From JANMDS01 sp031430575 (GTDB taxonomy: Bacteria > Pseudomonadota > Gammaproteobacteria > Burkholderiales > Casimicrobiaceae), in assembly GCA_031430575.1 (NCBI GenBank), contig JANPBT010000055.1, forward strand, positions 1 to 57,020: a DNA stretch of 57,020 bases. Reading direction: 5' to 3'. Below, piece by piece: positions 34,007-42,798 of this stretch (position 1 is the stretch's first letter; each line of letters opens with the position of its first letter). The translations under genes and the position numbers were made by a program. The notes under the pieces were generated by a model, which had not been told where the DNA came from, did not search any database, and saw nothing but the letters and a program-made list of their open reading frames with translations.

Positions 34007-35170
34007 ATGACTGATACGACATCAACCACAACGCCAGGCTTCAAACCCAAAAAATCTGTAGCCCTTTCCGGCACTGCGGCGGGCAACACCGCGTTGTGCA
34101 CCGTTGGCCGCACGGGCAACGATCTCGCCTACCGTGGCTACGATATTTTGGATATCGCCGATGACTGCGAGTTTGAGGAAATCGCGTTTTTGCTCGTTCA
34201 CGGCAAGCTGCCAAACATTGCCGAGCTCGCAGGCTACAAAGCAAAGTTGAAATCGTTGCGCGGCGTGCCCGCAGCGGTGAAAGCGGCGCTCGAGCAGTTG
34301 CCTGCCTCCGCCCATCCAATGGATGTGATGCGCACGGGCGTATCGGTGTTGGGCTGCGTCTCACCTGAAAAAGACGATCGCAATCACGCTGGCGCGCGCG
34401 ACATTGCCGATAAATTGATGGCCTCGCTCGGCTCAATGATGCTTTACTGGTATCACTTTTCGCACAACGGCAAGCGCATTGAAGTTGAAACGGACGATGA
34501 TTCGATCGGCGGACATTTCCTACATCTCCTGCATGGCACGAAGCCCCCAGAAGCGTGGGTCAAGGCGATGCACGTTTCGCTCAATCTGTATGCCGAGCAT
34601 GAGTTCAATGCGTCGACCTTCGCGTGCCGCGTGGTGGCGGGCACAGGTTCGGACATGCATAGCGCGATTTGCGGCGGTATCGGCGCGCTGCGCGGCCCTA
34701 AGCATGGCGGTGCCAATGAAGTGGCGTTCGAAGTGCAAAAGCGCTACGAAACGCCTGACGAAGCCGAAGCCGACATCAAAGCGCGCGTGGAGCAAAAGCA
34801 AGTGGTGATTGGCTTCGGTCATCCGGTCTATACCATCGCAGACCCGCGCAATAAAGTGATCAAAGACGTCGCGCGTAAGCTCTCAAAAGACAAAGGCGAC
34901 ATGAAGATGTACAACATCGCAGAGCGGCTCGAAACCGTGATGTGGGACATCAAAAAAATGTTTCCAAATCTAGATTGGTTTAGCGCAGTGAGTTATCACA
35001 TGATGGGCGTGCCCACCGCCATGTTTACCCCGCTTTTTGTGATTTCGCGCACGAGCGGCTGGAGCGCGCATGTGATTGAGCAACGCATCGACGGCAAGAT
35101 CATCCGCCCGAGCGCAAATTACATCGGACCGGAAGATCAACAGTTTGTACCGATTGAAAAAAGGACGTAA
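34007..35170 (+). CDS. prpC: 2-methylcitrate synthase
   Basis: 387 residues, the short citrate-synthase type. Catalytic segments are LYAEHEFNAST (His), VIGFGHPVYTIADPRN (His) and FPNLDWFSAVSYHMMG (Asp). The conserved N-terminal KKSVALSGTAAGNTALCTVG is typical of PrpC. It condenses propionyl-CoA and oxaloacetate to 2-methylcitrate. It overlaps the next gene by one base. Confidence 0.94.
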   Translation: MTDTTSTTTPGFKPKKSVALSGTAAGNTALCTVGRTGNDLAYRGYDILDIADDCEFEEIAFLLVHGKLPNIAELAGYKAKLKSLRGVPAAVKAALEQLPASAHPMDVMRTGVSVLGCVSPEKDDRNHAGARDIADKLMASLGSMMLYWYHFSHNGKRIEVETDDDSIGGHFLHLLHGTKPPEAWVKAMHVSLNLYAEHEFNASTFACRVVAGTGSDMHSAICGGIGALRGPKHGGANEVAFEVQKRYETPDEAEADIKARVEQKQVVIGFGHPVYTIADPRNKVIKDVARKLSKDKGDMKMYNIAERLETVMWDIKKMFPNLDWFSAVSYHMMGVPTAMFTPLFVISRTSGWSAHVIEQRIDGKIIRPSANYIGPEDQQFVPIEKRT

Positions 35171-35541
35171 TGAACTTTAACCACGCGATGGTGAACGTGA
35201 GCGATCTAACGAAGAGCTTGGCGTTTTATACGCAGCTCTTTGGCCAATCCGCGCGCGTGATTTCAGCGGTGGATCATTACGCACGGCTCGCATTTGCAAG
35301 TGGCACTTCTCTTTCCTTGCATGCAACAGAAGGCAAATCTGCGCCGCAGGCATCGAGCAATGCGTTGTATTTTGACTGCGACGTCGATGCGCAATTCGCA
35401 CGACTACAGTCGCTAGGCGTCGTGTTTTCCCAAGCGGCGAACGATCAACCGTGGCACTGGCGGGAAGCGCATTTGAGTGATCCAGATGGTCATCCCCTCG
35501 TGCTTTTTCACGATACAGCGGCTAATCGGAGAGTGCGTTGA
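35170..35541 (+). CDS. VOC-superfamily protein
   Basis: 123 residues, translationally coupled to prpC (TAATG). It has a glyoxalase-type fold pattern: NFNHAMVNVSDLTKSLAFYTQLFG, and LSDPDGHPLVLFHD at the end. A dispersed-motif copy (35339, GCA instead of GTA) encodes SAPQAS in the middle. The function is unknown. Confidence 0.82.
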   Translation: MNFNHAMVNVSDLTKSLAFYTQLFGQSARVISAVDHYARLAFASGTSLSLHATEGKSAPQASSNALYFDCDVDAQFARLQSLGVVFSQAANDQPWHWREAHLSDPDGHPLVLFHDTAANRRVR

Positions 35542-36020
35542 TCCCGAGCGCTCAGTTACTCGGCGAGCTTACCTCTCGCCGCGCCACACGCGCTGATTTG
35601 CCAGCGCTGCTCACGCTCATCGCTGACGACGCGCTCGGTAAAAATCGCGATGCTGATCACGACCACCCGATTTATGCGGCAGCGTTTGAGCGCATTGACG
35701 CCGATCCTAATCAGTATTTGATGGTGGTTGCGCGCTTGGATGAAGTCGTCGGCATGGCGCAAATCACGCTCATCCCCGGCTTGTCGCGCAGAGGCGCGAC
35801 GCGTGCGAATATTGAAGCGGTGCGGGTCGCAAGTGGATTGCGCGGGCAAGGGGTCGGCACGTGGCTCATGCTCGAAGCGCAGAAGTATGCGCAATCGCAA
35901 GGCTGCGCGTTGCTTCAATTAACGAGTGATAAGGTGCGCGATCAAGCGCATCGCTTTTACGGGGAGCTCGGTTACGAAGCATCCCATATTGGATTTAAGC
36001 GTCGGTTGGAGATCATATGA
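35538..36020 (+). CDS. GNAT-family N-acetyltransferase
   Basis: 160 residues starting at TTG 35538 with a 4-base overlap with the VOC gene (TTGA). GNAT features are RRATRADLPALLTLI, the acetyl-CoA loop VASGLRGQGVGTWLMLEAQKYA and HRFYGELGYEA. The substrate is unknown. It is coupled in one operon with prpC and the VOC gene. Confidence 0.88.
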   Translation: MIPSAQLLGELTSRRATRADLPALLTLIADDALGKNRDADHDHPIYAAAFERIDADPNQYLMVVARLDEVVGMAQITLIPGLSRRGATRANIEAVRVASGLRGQGVGTWLMLEAQKYAQSQGCALLQLTSDKVRDQAHRFYGELGYEASHIGFKRRLEII

Positions 36021-36751
36021 AACAAATGCAAATGTGCGCCGCAGGTATCGCCTTTTTGATCGGAGCCAGCATTGCTCAAGAGGCGAGCGCTCAACTAACC
36101 GGCTCTCGGGTCGACGGCTACCAGCGCGAAGTTGAACAAAAACTCAAAAAATCGCGTGATGACTATCTCGTAGAAAAGGAAGCGGCACGCGCCAGCAAGG
36201 CAGCAGCGAACGCTGGATACGGTTTTTCGAATCGGATAGAGGCTGAAGGTGTGCCGCTTTCAAAGCGCGGCTCGCAGTGGAAAATCAGCACAACCCGATA
36301 TAGCTGCGCTGGCGGGCTCGCGCTGGTGACAAAGCAACGGCTTTCTTCGGCCGACTTTACCGCAGGCATCGCTGAGCGGCGCGATGCAGGCAGTACCGCG
36401 CGCGGCGCCATTTTTACCAAAAACAAACCCGATCAAATCGAGCTCGATGCGCTCGACGATCTTGATTTAAATTTAAAGAAAATCAAACCGGTTACGCTCA
36501 CGTTTAAATACAAGAACTACCAACTCAATGCCGAAAAAGCGCTTACCGGCTGGCATTTGACCAACCGAACGCAAGGTATTTCCTGGGCTGTGAAGCAAGG
36601 TAAGGGCACACTTAAAAACTCATATTCTGGTCGCGTACTCGCGCAAGACTGCCGCGGTGGCTCACCGTTTGTTACCGATGCGCCCGAAAGCGAAGATGAC
36701 GATCTCGCGCCATTCGCGGCAAGATCGTCTAGTGTTTTTATTACGAAATAG
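36017..36751 (+). CDS. Exported hypothetical protein
   Basis: 244 residues, overlapping the GNAT stop (ATGA). The signal peptide is MKQMQMCAAGIAFLIGASIAQEASA, in which CAAGI is encoded by a dispersed-motif copy (36034). A coiled-coil-like charged segment (YQREVEQKLKKSRDDYLVEKEAARASK) follows, then a beta-rich domain with two Cys. No family is recognised; the location is probably periplasmic. Confidence 0.65.
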   Translation: MKQMQMCAAGIAFLIGASIAQEASAQLTGSRVDGYQREVEQKLKKSRDDYLVEKEAARASKAAANAGYGFSNRIEAEGVPLSKRGSQWKISTTRYSCAGGLALVTKQRLSSADFTAGIAERRDAGSTARGAIFTKNKPDQIELDALDDLDLNLKKIKPVTLTFKYKNYQLNAEKALTGWHLTNRTQGISWAVKQGKGTLKNSYSGRVLAQDCRGGSPFVTDAPESEDDDLAPFAARSSSVFITK

Positions 36752-36840
36752 CGACCATAGCGCGTCCGCCAAACAGCGGATGCAGCGTGGCTTCAACGAA
36801 AACTTCTACACGTACATTTAACTTCATCTGATCAACTTCG

Positions 36841-39426
36841 ATGTATAAAAAAAAGCTTCCTGGAACCACGCTTTCATATTTCGATGCCCGTGCCGCGATT
36901 GACGCGATAACACCTGGCGCCTACGCAACGCTGCCCTACACCTCGCGCGTGCTCGCGGAAAATTTAGTACGTCGCGCTGATCCGGCCAAGCTCAACGACT
37001 ATCTTTCGGAACTCATTTTGCGCAAGAGTGACTTGGATTTTCCGTGGTTTCCAGCGCGCGTGGTTTGCCACGATATTCTCGGCCAAACTGCATTGGTCGA
37101 TCTCGCAGGCCTACGCGATGCCATCGCCGATGAGGGCGGCGACCCGGCGGAGGTTAATCCCGTTGTGCCAGTGCAATTGATTGTCGATCATTCGCTCGCG
37201 GTGGAGTGCGGCGGCTTCGATCCCAATGCGTTTGAAAAAAATCGCGCGATTGAAGATCGTCGCAACGAAGATCGCTTTCATTTCATCGATTGGACGAAAC
37301 GGGCATTTAAAAATGTAGAAGTGATCCCGCCGGGTAATGGCATCATGCATCAAATCAATTTGGAGCGCATGTCGCCCGTGATTACGGTGCAAGATGGCGT
37401 TGCATTCCCCGACACTTGTGTAGGCACCGATAGTCATACCCCACACATTGATGCGCTTGGCGTCATTGCGATTGGCGTCGGGGGATTGGAAGCAGAAAAC
37501 GTGATGCTCGGTCGCGCATCGTGGATGCGCTTGCCAGAGATCGTCGGTGTTGAACTTTCAGGTAAGCCGCAGGAAGGCATCACCGCGACAGACGTCGTGC
37601 TCGCGTTAACAGAATTTTTACGGCAACAAAAAGTCGTCGGTGCCTATCTGGAATTTCGCGGCGTAGGCGCTTCCGCGCTCACGCTGGGTGATCGGGCGAC
37701 AATCTCCAACATGGCGCCAGAGTATGGCGCAACGGCAGCGATGTTTTTCATTGATCAACATACGATTGATTATTTGCGGCTCACTGGCCGCGAAGACGCG
37801 CAGATTAAATTAGTTGAATCCTATGCGAAACACACGGGGCTGTGGGCCGATGCGCTTACGACTGCCCAATATCCCCGCACGATTTCATTCGATCTTTCCA
37901 CGGTCGTGCGCAATATGGCCGGACCATCAAACCCTCACGCTCGGGTTGCGACGACTGATCTTGCTTCCAAAGGCATCGCAAAACCATGGTCGCAATCTGG
38001 TGATTTGATGCCCGATGGCGCGGTCATCATCGCAGCCATTACGAGCTGCACCAACACGAGCAACCCGCGTAATGTGATCGCAGCGGGCTTGCTCGCGCGC
38101 AATGCCAATCGTCTGGGGCTCACGCGCAAGCCGTGGGTGAAATCTTCACTGGCGCCAGGCTCAAAAACGGTTGATCTCTATTTACAAGAAGCCGGGCTCA
38201 AAACCGAGCTTGAAAAATTGGGGTTCGGTATCGTAGCTTTTGCGTGTACGACGTGCAACGGCATGTCGGGCGCACTCGATCCCATCATTCAAAAAGAAAT
38301 TGTTGATCGCGATCTTTACGCAACTGCAGTGCTTTCGGGTAATCGTAATTTCGATGGCCGCATTCATCCGTATGCCAAGCAAGCCTTTTTAGCCTCGCCA
38401 CCGTTGGTCGTAGCCTATGCGATTGCAGGAACGGTGCGCTTTGATATTGAGCGTGATTCTTTCGGTGCTGATGCCAATGGCAATCCGATTTTGCTGAAAG
38501 ACTTGTGGCCAAGCGATGCCGAGATTGATGCAGCAGTAAAGGCTAGCGTAAAGCCAGAGCAATTCCGTAAGGTCTATGAGCCGATGTTCGCCATTGGCGT
38601 GGCCAGCACCGAGCACGTTAAGCCGCTCTACGATTGGCGCACGCAGAGCACCTACATTCGCCGCCCGCCCTATTGGGAAGGTGCGCTGGCAGGTGAGCGC
38701 ACCCTGCGTGGCATGCGTGCGCTGGCTGTGCTGGGCGACAATATCACCACCGATCATCTTTCGCCTTCAAACGCGATCATGCTCGACAGTGCCGCAGGTG
38801 AATATTTAGCCAAAATGGGTCTGCCCGAGGAAGACTTTAATTCCTATGCGACCCATCGCGGCGATCATCTCACTGCGCAGCGCGCGACATTTGCCAACCC
38901 CACGCTCATGAATGAAATGGCAGTCGTTGATGGCAAAGTAAAAAAGGGCTCGCTCACTCGCGTTGAGCCCGAGGGCAAAGTCACCCGCATGTGGGACGCG
39001 ATCCAAACCTACATGGAGCGCAAGCAGCCGCTCATCATTATTGGCGGCGCGGATTACGGGCAAGGCTCATCGCGTGATTGGGCGGCCAAGGGCGTGCGGC
39101 TGGCAGGTGTTGAAGTGATCGTCGCCGAGAGTTTTGAGCGCATCCATCGCACCAATTTAGTAGGGATGGGCGTGTTGCCACTGGAATTTAAAACGGGCAC
39201 CAATCGACTCACGCTTGAGCTTGATGGCAGCGAAACTTACGACGTCATCGGCGAGCGCACGCCCCGCGCCACGCTGACCGTAGTGATTCATCGCAAAAAC
39301 GGCGAGCAAATCGAAGTGTCCGCGACGTGCCGACTCGATACCGCAGAAGAAGTTTCGATCTACGAAGCGGGTGGGGTATTGCAGCGCTTTGCAAAAGACT
39401 TTTTGGAAAGCAAAAAATCAGCATGA
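36841..39426 (+). CDS. acnD: Fe/S-dependent 2-methylcitrate dehydratase (AcnD)
   Basis: 861 residues, aconitase superfamily. The 4Fe-4S ligands are in AAITSCTNTSNPRN and FACTTCNGMSG, and the swivel domain has YGQGSSRDWAAKGVRL. AcnD dehydrates 2-methylcitrate to a 2-methylaconitate that PrpF isomerises. The assignment over plain aconitase rests on the overlapping prpF gene and on the second, true AcnA-type protein downstream. GTG/TTG alternatives are not needed; ATG 36841 follows a CTTCG gap without a clear ribosome site. Confidence 0.92.
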   Translation: MYKKKLPGTTLSYFDARAAIDAITPGAYATLPYTSRVLAENLVRRADPAKLNDYLSELILRKSDLDFPWFPARVVCHDILGQTALVDLAGLRDAIADEGGDPAEVNPVVPVQLIVDHSLAVECGGFDPNAFEKNRAIEDRRNEDRFHFIDWTKRAFKNVEVIPPGNGIMHQINLERMSPVITVQDGVAFPDTCVGTDSHTPHIDALGVIAIGVGGLEAENVMLGRASWMRLPEIVGVELSGKPQEGITATDVVLALTEFLRQQKVVGAYLEFRGVGASALTLGDRATISNMAPEYGATAAMFFIDQHTIDYLRLTGREDAQIKLVESYAKHTGLWADALTTAQYPRTISFDLSTVVRNMAGPSNPHARVATTDLASKGIAKPWSQSGDLMPDGAVIIAAITSCTNTSNPRNVIAAGLLARNANRLGLTRKPWVKSSLAPGSKTVDLYLQEAGLKTELEKLGFGIVAFACTTCNGMSGALDPIIQKEIVDRDLYATAVLSGNRNFDGRIHPYAKQAFLASPPLVVAYAIAGTVRFDIERDSFGADANGNPILLKDLWPSDAEIDAAVKASVKPEQFRKVYEPMFAIGVASTEHVKPLYDWRTQSTYIRRPPYWEGALAGERTLRGMRALAVLGDNITTDHLSPSNAIMLDSAAGEYLAKMGLPEEDFNSYATHRGDHLTAQRATFANPTLMNEMAVVDGKVKKGSLTRVEPEGKVTRMWDAIQTYMERKQPLIIIGGADYGQGSSRDWAAKGVRLAGVEVIVAESFERIHRTNLVGMGVLPLEFKTGTNRLTLELDGSETYDVIGERTPRATLTVVIHRKNGEQIEVSATCRLDTAEEVSIYEAGGVLQRFAKDFLESKKSA

Positions 39427-40631
39427 ACGAAGCGAAATCTGCGCCGCAGGTATTTGTGGCTCAAGTCAAAATCTGCGCCACATACATGCGGGGCGGCACG
39501 AGCAAGGGCGTTTTTTTCAAGCTCACCGATTTGCCTGCTAACGCGCAAACGCCAGGCACCGCGCGCGACGCGCTGCTGCTGCGCGTCATCGGCTCACCAG
39601 ACCCTTATGGCAAGCAAATCGATGGCATGGGCGCGGCCACGTCGAGCACATCTAAAACAGTGATTCTCTCAAAAAGTAGCAAGCCAGATCATGATGTCGA
39701 CTATCTTTTCGGGCAAGTTTCGATTGAAAAGCCCTTCGTGGATTGGAGCGGCAATTGCGGCAACCTGTCGTCTGCAGTCGGACCATTTGCCATCAGCAAT
39801 GGCTTGATTGATGCTGCGCGCGTTCCTCATGATGGCATGTGCACGGTGCGGATCTGGCAGGCGAATATTCAAAAGACGATCGTGGCTCATGTGTCGATGC
39901 GCGCGGGTGCGGTGCAAGAAACGGGTGGCTTTGAGCTTGATGGCGTCACCTTCCCGGCTGCTGAAATCGAGTTGGAATTTTTAGACCCTGCCGATGAGGG
40001 CGAAGACGGTGCGAGCGGATCAATGTTCCCGACGGGTAACGTGATCGATACGCTCAAGGTGCCCGGCGTCGGTGAATTTCAAGCGACAATGATTAACGCC
40101 GGAATTCCCACAATTTTCTTAAACGCTACCGATCTCGGCTATACCGGAATCGAGCTGCAAGATGCCATCAATGGCGATGGCACTGCGCTCAAAAAATTTG
40201 AGGCAATTCGTACCTACGGCGCAATCCGCATGGGTTTAATTAAATCCCCCGAAGAGGCAGCGGCACGACAACACACGCCGAAAATCGCCTTCGTTGCGCC
40301 CCCGAGATCGTACGTGGCATCAAGCGGGAAAACTGTTAACGCATCCGAAATCGATCTTTGCGTGCGCGCACTTTCAATGGGCAAATTGCACCACGCGATG
40401 ATGGGCACGGCCGCCGTTGCGATTGGCACCGCCGCTGCGATCCCCGGCACGTTAGTGAACTTAGCTGCAGGCGGAGGCGGCAAGCCTGCCGTGCGCTTCG
40501 GGCACCCTTCCGGCACATTGCGCGTAGGCGCAGAAGCCTCGCAGAGCAATGGGCAGTGGGTGGTGAAAAAAGCGGTGATGAGCCGCAGCGCGCGGGTCTT
40601 AATGGAAGGCGTTGTGCGCGTACCGGGTTGA
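39423..40631 (+). CDS. prpF: 2-methylaconitate cis-trans isomerase
   Basis: 402 residues from ATG 39423, which overlaps the acnD stop (ATGA). PrpF/DUF453 features are CATYMRGGTSKGVFF, the SGNCGNLSSAVGPFAI catalytic loop and the second-domain MGKLHHAMMGTAAVAIGTAA. It isomerises 2-methylaconitate for AcnB or a related enzyme. Codons 6-10 come from a dispersed-motif copy (39439, SAPQV), lengthening the N-terminus beyond the usual start. Confidence 0.94.
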   Translation: MNEAKSAPQVFVAQVKICATYMRGGTSKGVFFKLTDLPANAQTPGTARDALLLRVIGSPDPYGKQIDGMGAATSSTSKTVILSKSSKPDHDVDYLFGQVSIEKPFVDWSGNCGNLSSAVGPFAISNGLIDAARVPHDGMCTVRIWQANIQKTIVAHVSMRAGAVQETGGFELDGVTFPAAEIELEFLDPADEGEDGASGSMFPTGNVIDTLKVPGVGEFQATMINAGIPTIFLNATDLGYTGIELQDAINGDGTALKKFEAIRTYGAIRMGLIKSPEEAAARQHTPKIAFVAPPRSYVASSGKTVNASEIDLCVRALSMGKLHHAMMGTAAVAIGTAAAIPGTLVNLAAGGGGKPAVRFGHPSGTLRVGAEASQSNGQWVVKKAVMSRSARVLMEGVVRVPG

Positions 40632-40641
40632 CCTCGCCCTA

Positions 40642-40687
40642 AATACCTGCGGCGCAGATTGAAGCAAAAATCTGCGCCGCAGGTATT
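40642..40687. terminator. Inverted pair of dispersed motifs between convergent genes
   Basis: Perfect 19-bp arms (40642-40660 and 40669-40687) with an 8-base loop separate prpF from the convergent exported-protein gene. The T-tracts are poor on both strands, so the bidirectional terminator role is inferred from stem strength and position. Confidence 0.6.
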
Positions 40688-40692
40688 CAGAT

Positions 40693-41100
40693 TTAACGTC
40701 CAGGGATCGGCGATTTTTGAGTCGTGCCGCCATAGCCGTGCACTTTATCGCGCGCTTGCACAACGATAAATTTCACATGCGCCGGTAGTTTCACACCATA
40801 CAAATCACGCGTGAACGGCTGCTCATCGGCATGATCGTGCCAGAGGATTCGCTCGCCGTAGATCTTTCCGTCTTCACCCTGCAGGCGAAATGCATCCGCA
40901 TACCGAGCAGGCGTATCGTAGGGCGACGAAATCGTGACATCGAAATCAAATATCTGCGTCTCTTTTGTTCCTCGAATTTTCACAGCGATAACATCAGGAA
41001 ATCGCTGCGTCGCTTTTTGCGCGCCGGACGGTAAGGGTTGGGCGATGCTACCCACGCCTCCCATCAAAAATATCAAAAGTGCGGCCACAATCATCTTCAT
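40693..41100 (-). CDS. Exported hypothetical protein
   Basis: 135 residues from ATG 41100, overlapping the GFA-like gene's stop (ATGA). The signal peptide is MKMIVAALLIFLMGGVGSIA. The mature part (FDFDVTISSPYDTPARYADAFRL..ILWHDHADEQPFTRDLYGV) is beta-rich and has a His-Asp-His cluster. No family is recognised with confidence. It is probably periplasmic. Confidence 0.65.
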   Translation of the reverse strand: MKMIVAALLIFLMGGVGSIAQPLPSGAQKATQRFPDVIAVKIRGTKETQIFDFDVTISSPYDTPARYADAFRLQGEDGKIYGERILWHDHADEQPFTRDLYGVKLPAHVKFIVVQARDKVHGYGGTTQKSPIPGR

Positions 41101-41459
41101 TTGAGTTCCGCTCGCTTCCAGGAATCGGGCAACGTTGCCCATGATTTTCGATTGCCATCGCCAATGCTTACCGTCGGCTCATCAAATGGCGCTTCAGCGG
41201 CGAAGCACCCACCTGCGATTCCGATTAATCCGGGCAGGGTCGAGACCGTCCAATAGAGGGTCGTTCCACATCGACTGCAAAAGTGGCGTGACTGATCGTG
41301 GTTTTGGGTCTCATGATGGAAAGCATAGGTTTTCATTTCGCCACGTTTTTCAATCACTTGCGAAATTGAAAAATAGGTCGAAATCCCGAAGGCGCTGCCC
41401 GTGCGTCGTTGGCAATTATTGCAATGGCAGACCCCATGCATCTCAGGCGCGCCTTGCAC
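41097..41459 (-). pseudogene. GFA-family protein lacking its N-terminal zinc motif
   Basis: 120 residues from a GTG. It contains two GFA (CENP-V/GFA) zinc regions, CHCNNCQRRTGSAFG and HFCSRCGTTLYW, but the usual opening GxCxCGxVRY segment is missing: in-frame codons upstream reach a TAG 15 bases before the start. It is therefore likely a 5'-truncated gene, although the remaining frame is intact and coupled to the next gene. GFA proteins bind glutathione-type adducts or unknown ligands. Confidence 0.6.
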
Positions 41460-41634
41460 GCAGATGATTGCGCTCTAGCATGCGCAGCGCGCCGTTCGCT
41501 GAAGTAAGGCTTCGGGATTCATCGCAAATGAGTGTAATTCACCCCGCTTCTAGGGCAAAGGTGATTGCTTTTTGGGTGCAAATTCGGTATGATTTGATTT
41601 AAATAAATTCATATTTTCGTCGCCACTGCCCGAC

Positions 41635-41889
41635 ATGGAAACCACCCTCGCCGAACGCGGCCAAATCGTGATCCCCAAAGCTTTGCGCGACCAGTTGGGC
41701 TTAGTGCCAGGATGCAAGCTCGATATCGAGAACGTTAACGGCCGGCTGACCATTTCAAAAAAGCCCGATGATGCACTGGCGCAATTGCGCGGGCGATTCA
41801 CCCTAACGCCCAATACCTGCGGCGCAGATTTGGTCGATGCCATGCGCGGGCGCGATGTTGGCGACGTAAAAGTGGGCACTCCGGCATGA
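41635..41889 (+). CDS. vapB: VapB-type antitoxin (AbrB/MazE DNA-binding domain)
   Basis: 84 residues. The N-terminal swapped-hairpin domain LAERGQIVIPKALRDQLGLVPGCKLDIE..GRLTISKK binds DNA; the C-terminal tail would bind the toxin. A dispersed-motif copy (41814) encodes NTCGADL within that tail. It overlaps vapC (ATGA), as expected for a toxin-antitoxin operon. Confidence 0.88.
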   Translation: METTLAERGQIVIPKALRDQLGLVPGCKLDIENVNGRLTISKKPDDALAQLRGRFTLTPNTCGADLVDAMRGRDVGDVKVGTPA

Positions 41890-42326
41890 CACTCGCCGTT
41901 GATTCCGCCGTGCTCATTGATTTGCTTGCGGCTGGTAGCGCAGCCCGAATGAACCCGGCGGAAGACGCGATTCGCGTCGCGCTCACCCAAGGCGTTGTCG
42001 TGATGAGCGATGTGGTCGTCGCCGAGGTTTGCGCAGGATTCGGCGATGGCGCTGAAGTGATGGATGCGCTGCGCGATGCGGGCATTACGCTTTCGCCAAT
42101 GAACGAGCAAGCCTGCGTGCGCGCGGGCGAGATGCATCGCAAATATCTCTCGCGCGCTAAGAAAGCATCGCAAAGCGAATTCAAAGCGCGCAACGTCTCT
42201 GATTTTCTCATTGGCGCACACGCGCATTTGCAGTGCAGCGGGTTAATCACCTACGATCATGCGTTTTACCGTGACTACTTCAAGGGATTGCGTTTAATCA
42301 CTCCGAAAGCTTTGGAAAATGCTTAA
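41886..42326 (+). CDS. vapC: VapC-type PIN-domain ribonuclease toxin
   Basis: 146 residues. The acidic PIN residues are Asp in LAVDSAVLIDLLA, Glu in DVVVAEVCAGF and Asp in ARNVSDFLIGAHAHL and LITYDHAFY. It cleaves RNA, classically tRNA or rRNA, and is held by VapB. It overlaps the antitoxin gene by 4 bases and the following gene by 8. Confidence 0.88.
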   Translation: MTLAVDSAVLIDLLAAGSAARMNPAEDAIRVALTQGVVVMSDVVVAEVCAGFGDGAEVMDALRDAGITLSPMNEQACVRAGEMHRKYLSRAKKASQSEFKARNVSDFLIGAHAHLQCSGLITYDHAFYRDYFKGLRLITPKALENA

Positions 42327-42774
42327 AAATCGCCTTTTCTGCGCCGCAGGTATTTCACTATTTATAAGCCTTAGCGCCAGCGCAGACGCGCTCCCGCAAG
42401 CTGGCGCGTGGGCTTTTGAAGTCGTCACCGACTTATCAAAAATTCCTAAGGAAATGCGCGAAAATTTCCCAACGATTAATTTTGAGCGCTGCATCAAAGC
42501 AGATGAGATCGCTTCACCAAAAGCATTTGGCTTACAAACGAGCGCGCAAATGGGCGCGCGCTGCAGCCACCCGACATTTTCGTTGGCCGATGGCAATCTT
42601 GCCTATACCTTTGAGTGCGATAGCAGCACAACGCTCACCGGCGAAGCGCGCGGAAATTACGCTGCGCGACGCGTCAATATTCAACTCATTTCTCGGCCCG
42701 TGCCCGTCGTGCGCGGAATTAACACCGTTCATCAAAAAATCACGGCGAAATTCGTCGGTCAGTGCAAAAATTAG
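42319..42774 (+). CDS. DUF3617 exported protein
   Basis: 151 residues. The signal peptide MLKNRLFCAAGISLFISLSASA contains FCAAGIS encoded by a dispersed-motif copy (42339). The mature protein has the DUF3617 pattern: GAWAFEVVTDLSKIPKEMRE, then NFERCIKADEI and a paired Cys set (ARCSHPTF, FECDSSTT, GQCKN). It is periplasmic; the function is unknown. It overlaps vapC by 8 bases, so it may be cotranscribed with the toxin-antitoxin pair. Confidence 0.82.
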   Translation: MLKNRLFCAAGISLFISLSASADALPQAGAWAFEVVTDLSKIPKEMRENFPTINFERCIKADEIASPKAFGLQTSAQMGARCSHPTFSLADGNLAYTFECDSSTTLTGEARGNYAARRVNIQLISRPVPVVRGINTVHQKITAKFVGQCKN

Positions 42775-42798
42775 TTATCAAAAAAAGGAAAACACCTC

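Noticed and set aside
40210..40225. TACCTACGGCGCAATC in prpF as another motif copy.
   Set aside because: It differs in the core and encodes RTYGAIRMG, which looks like ordinary PrpF sequence.
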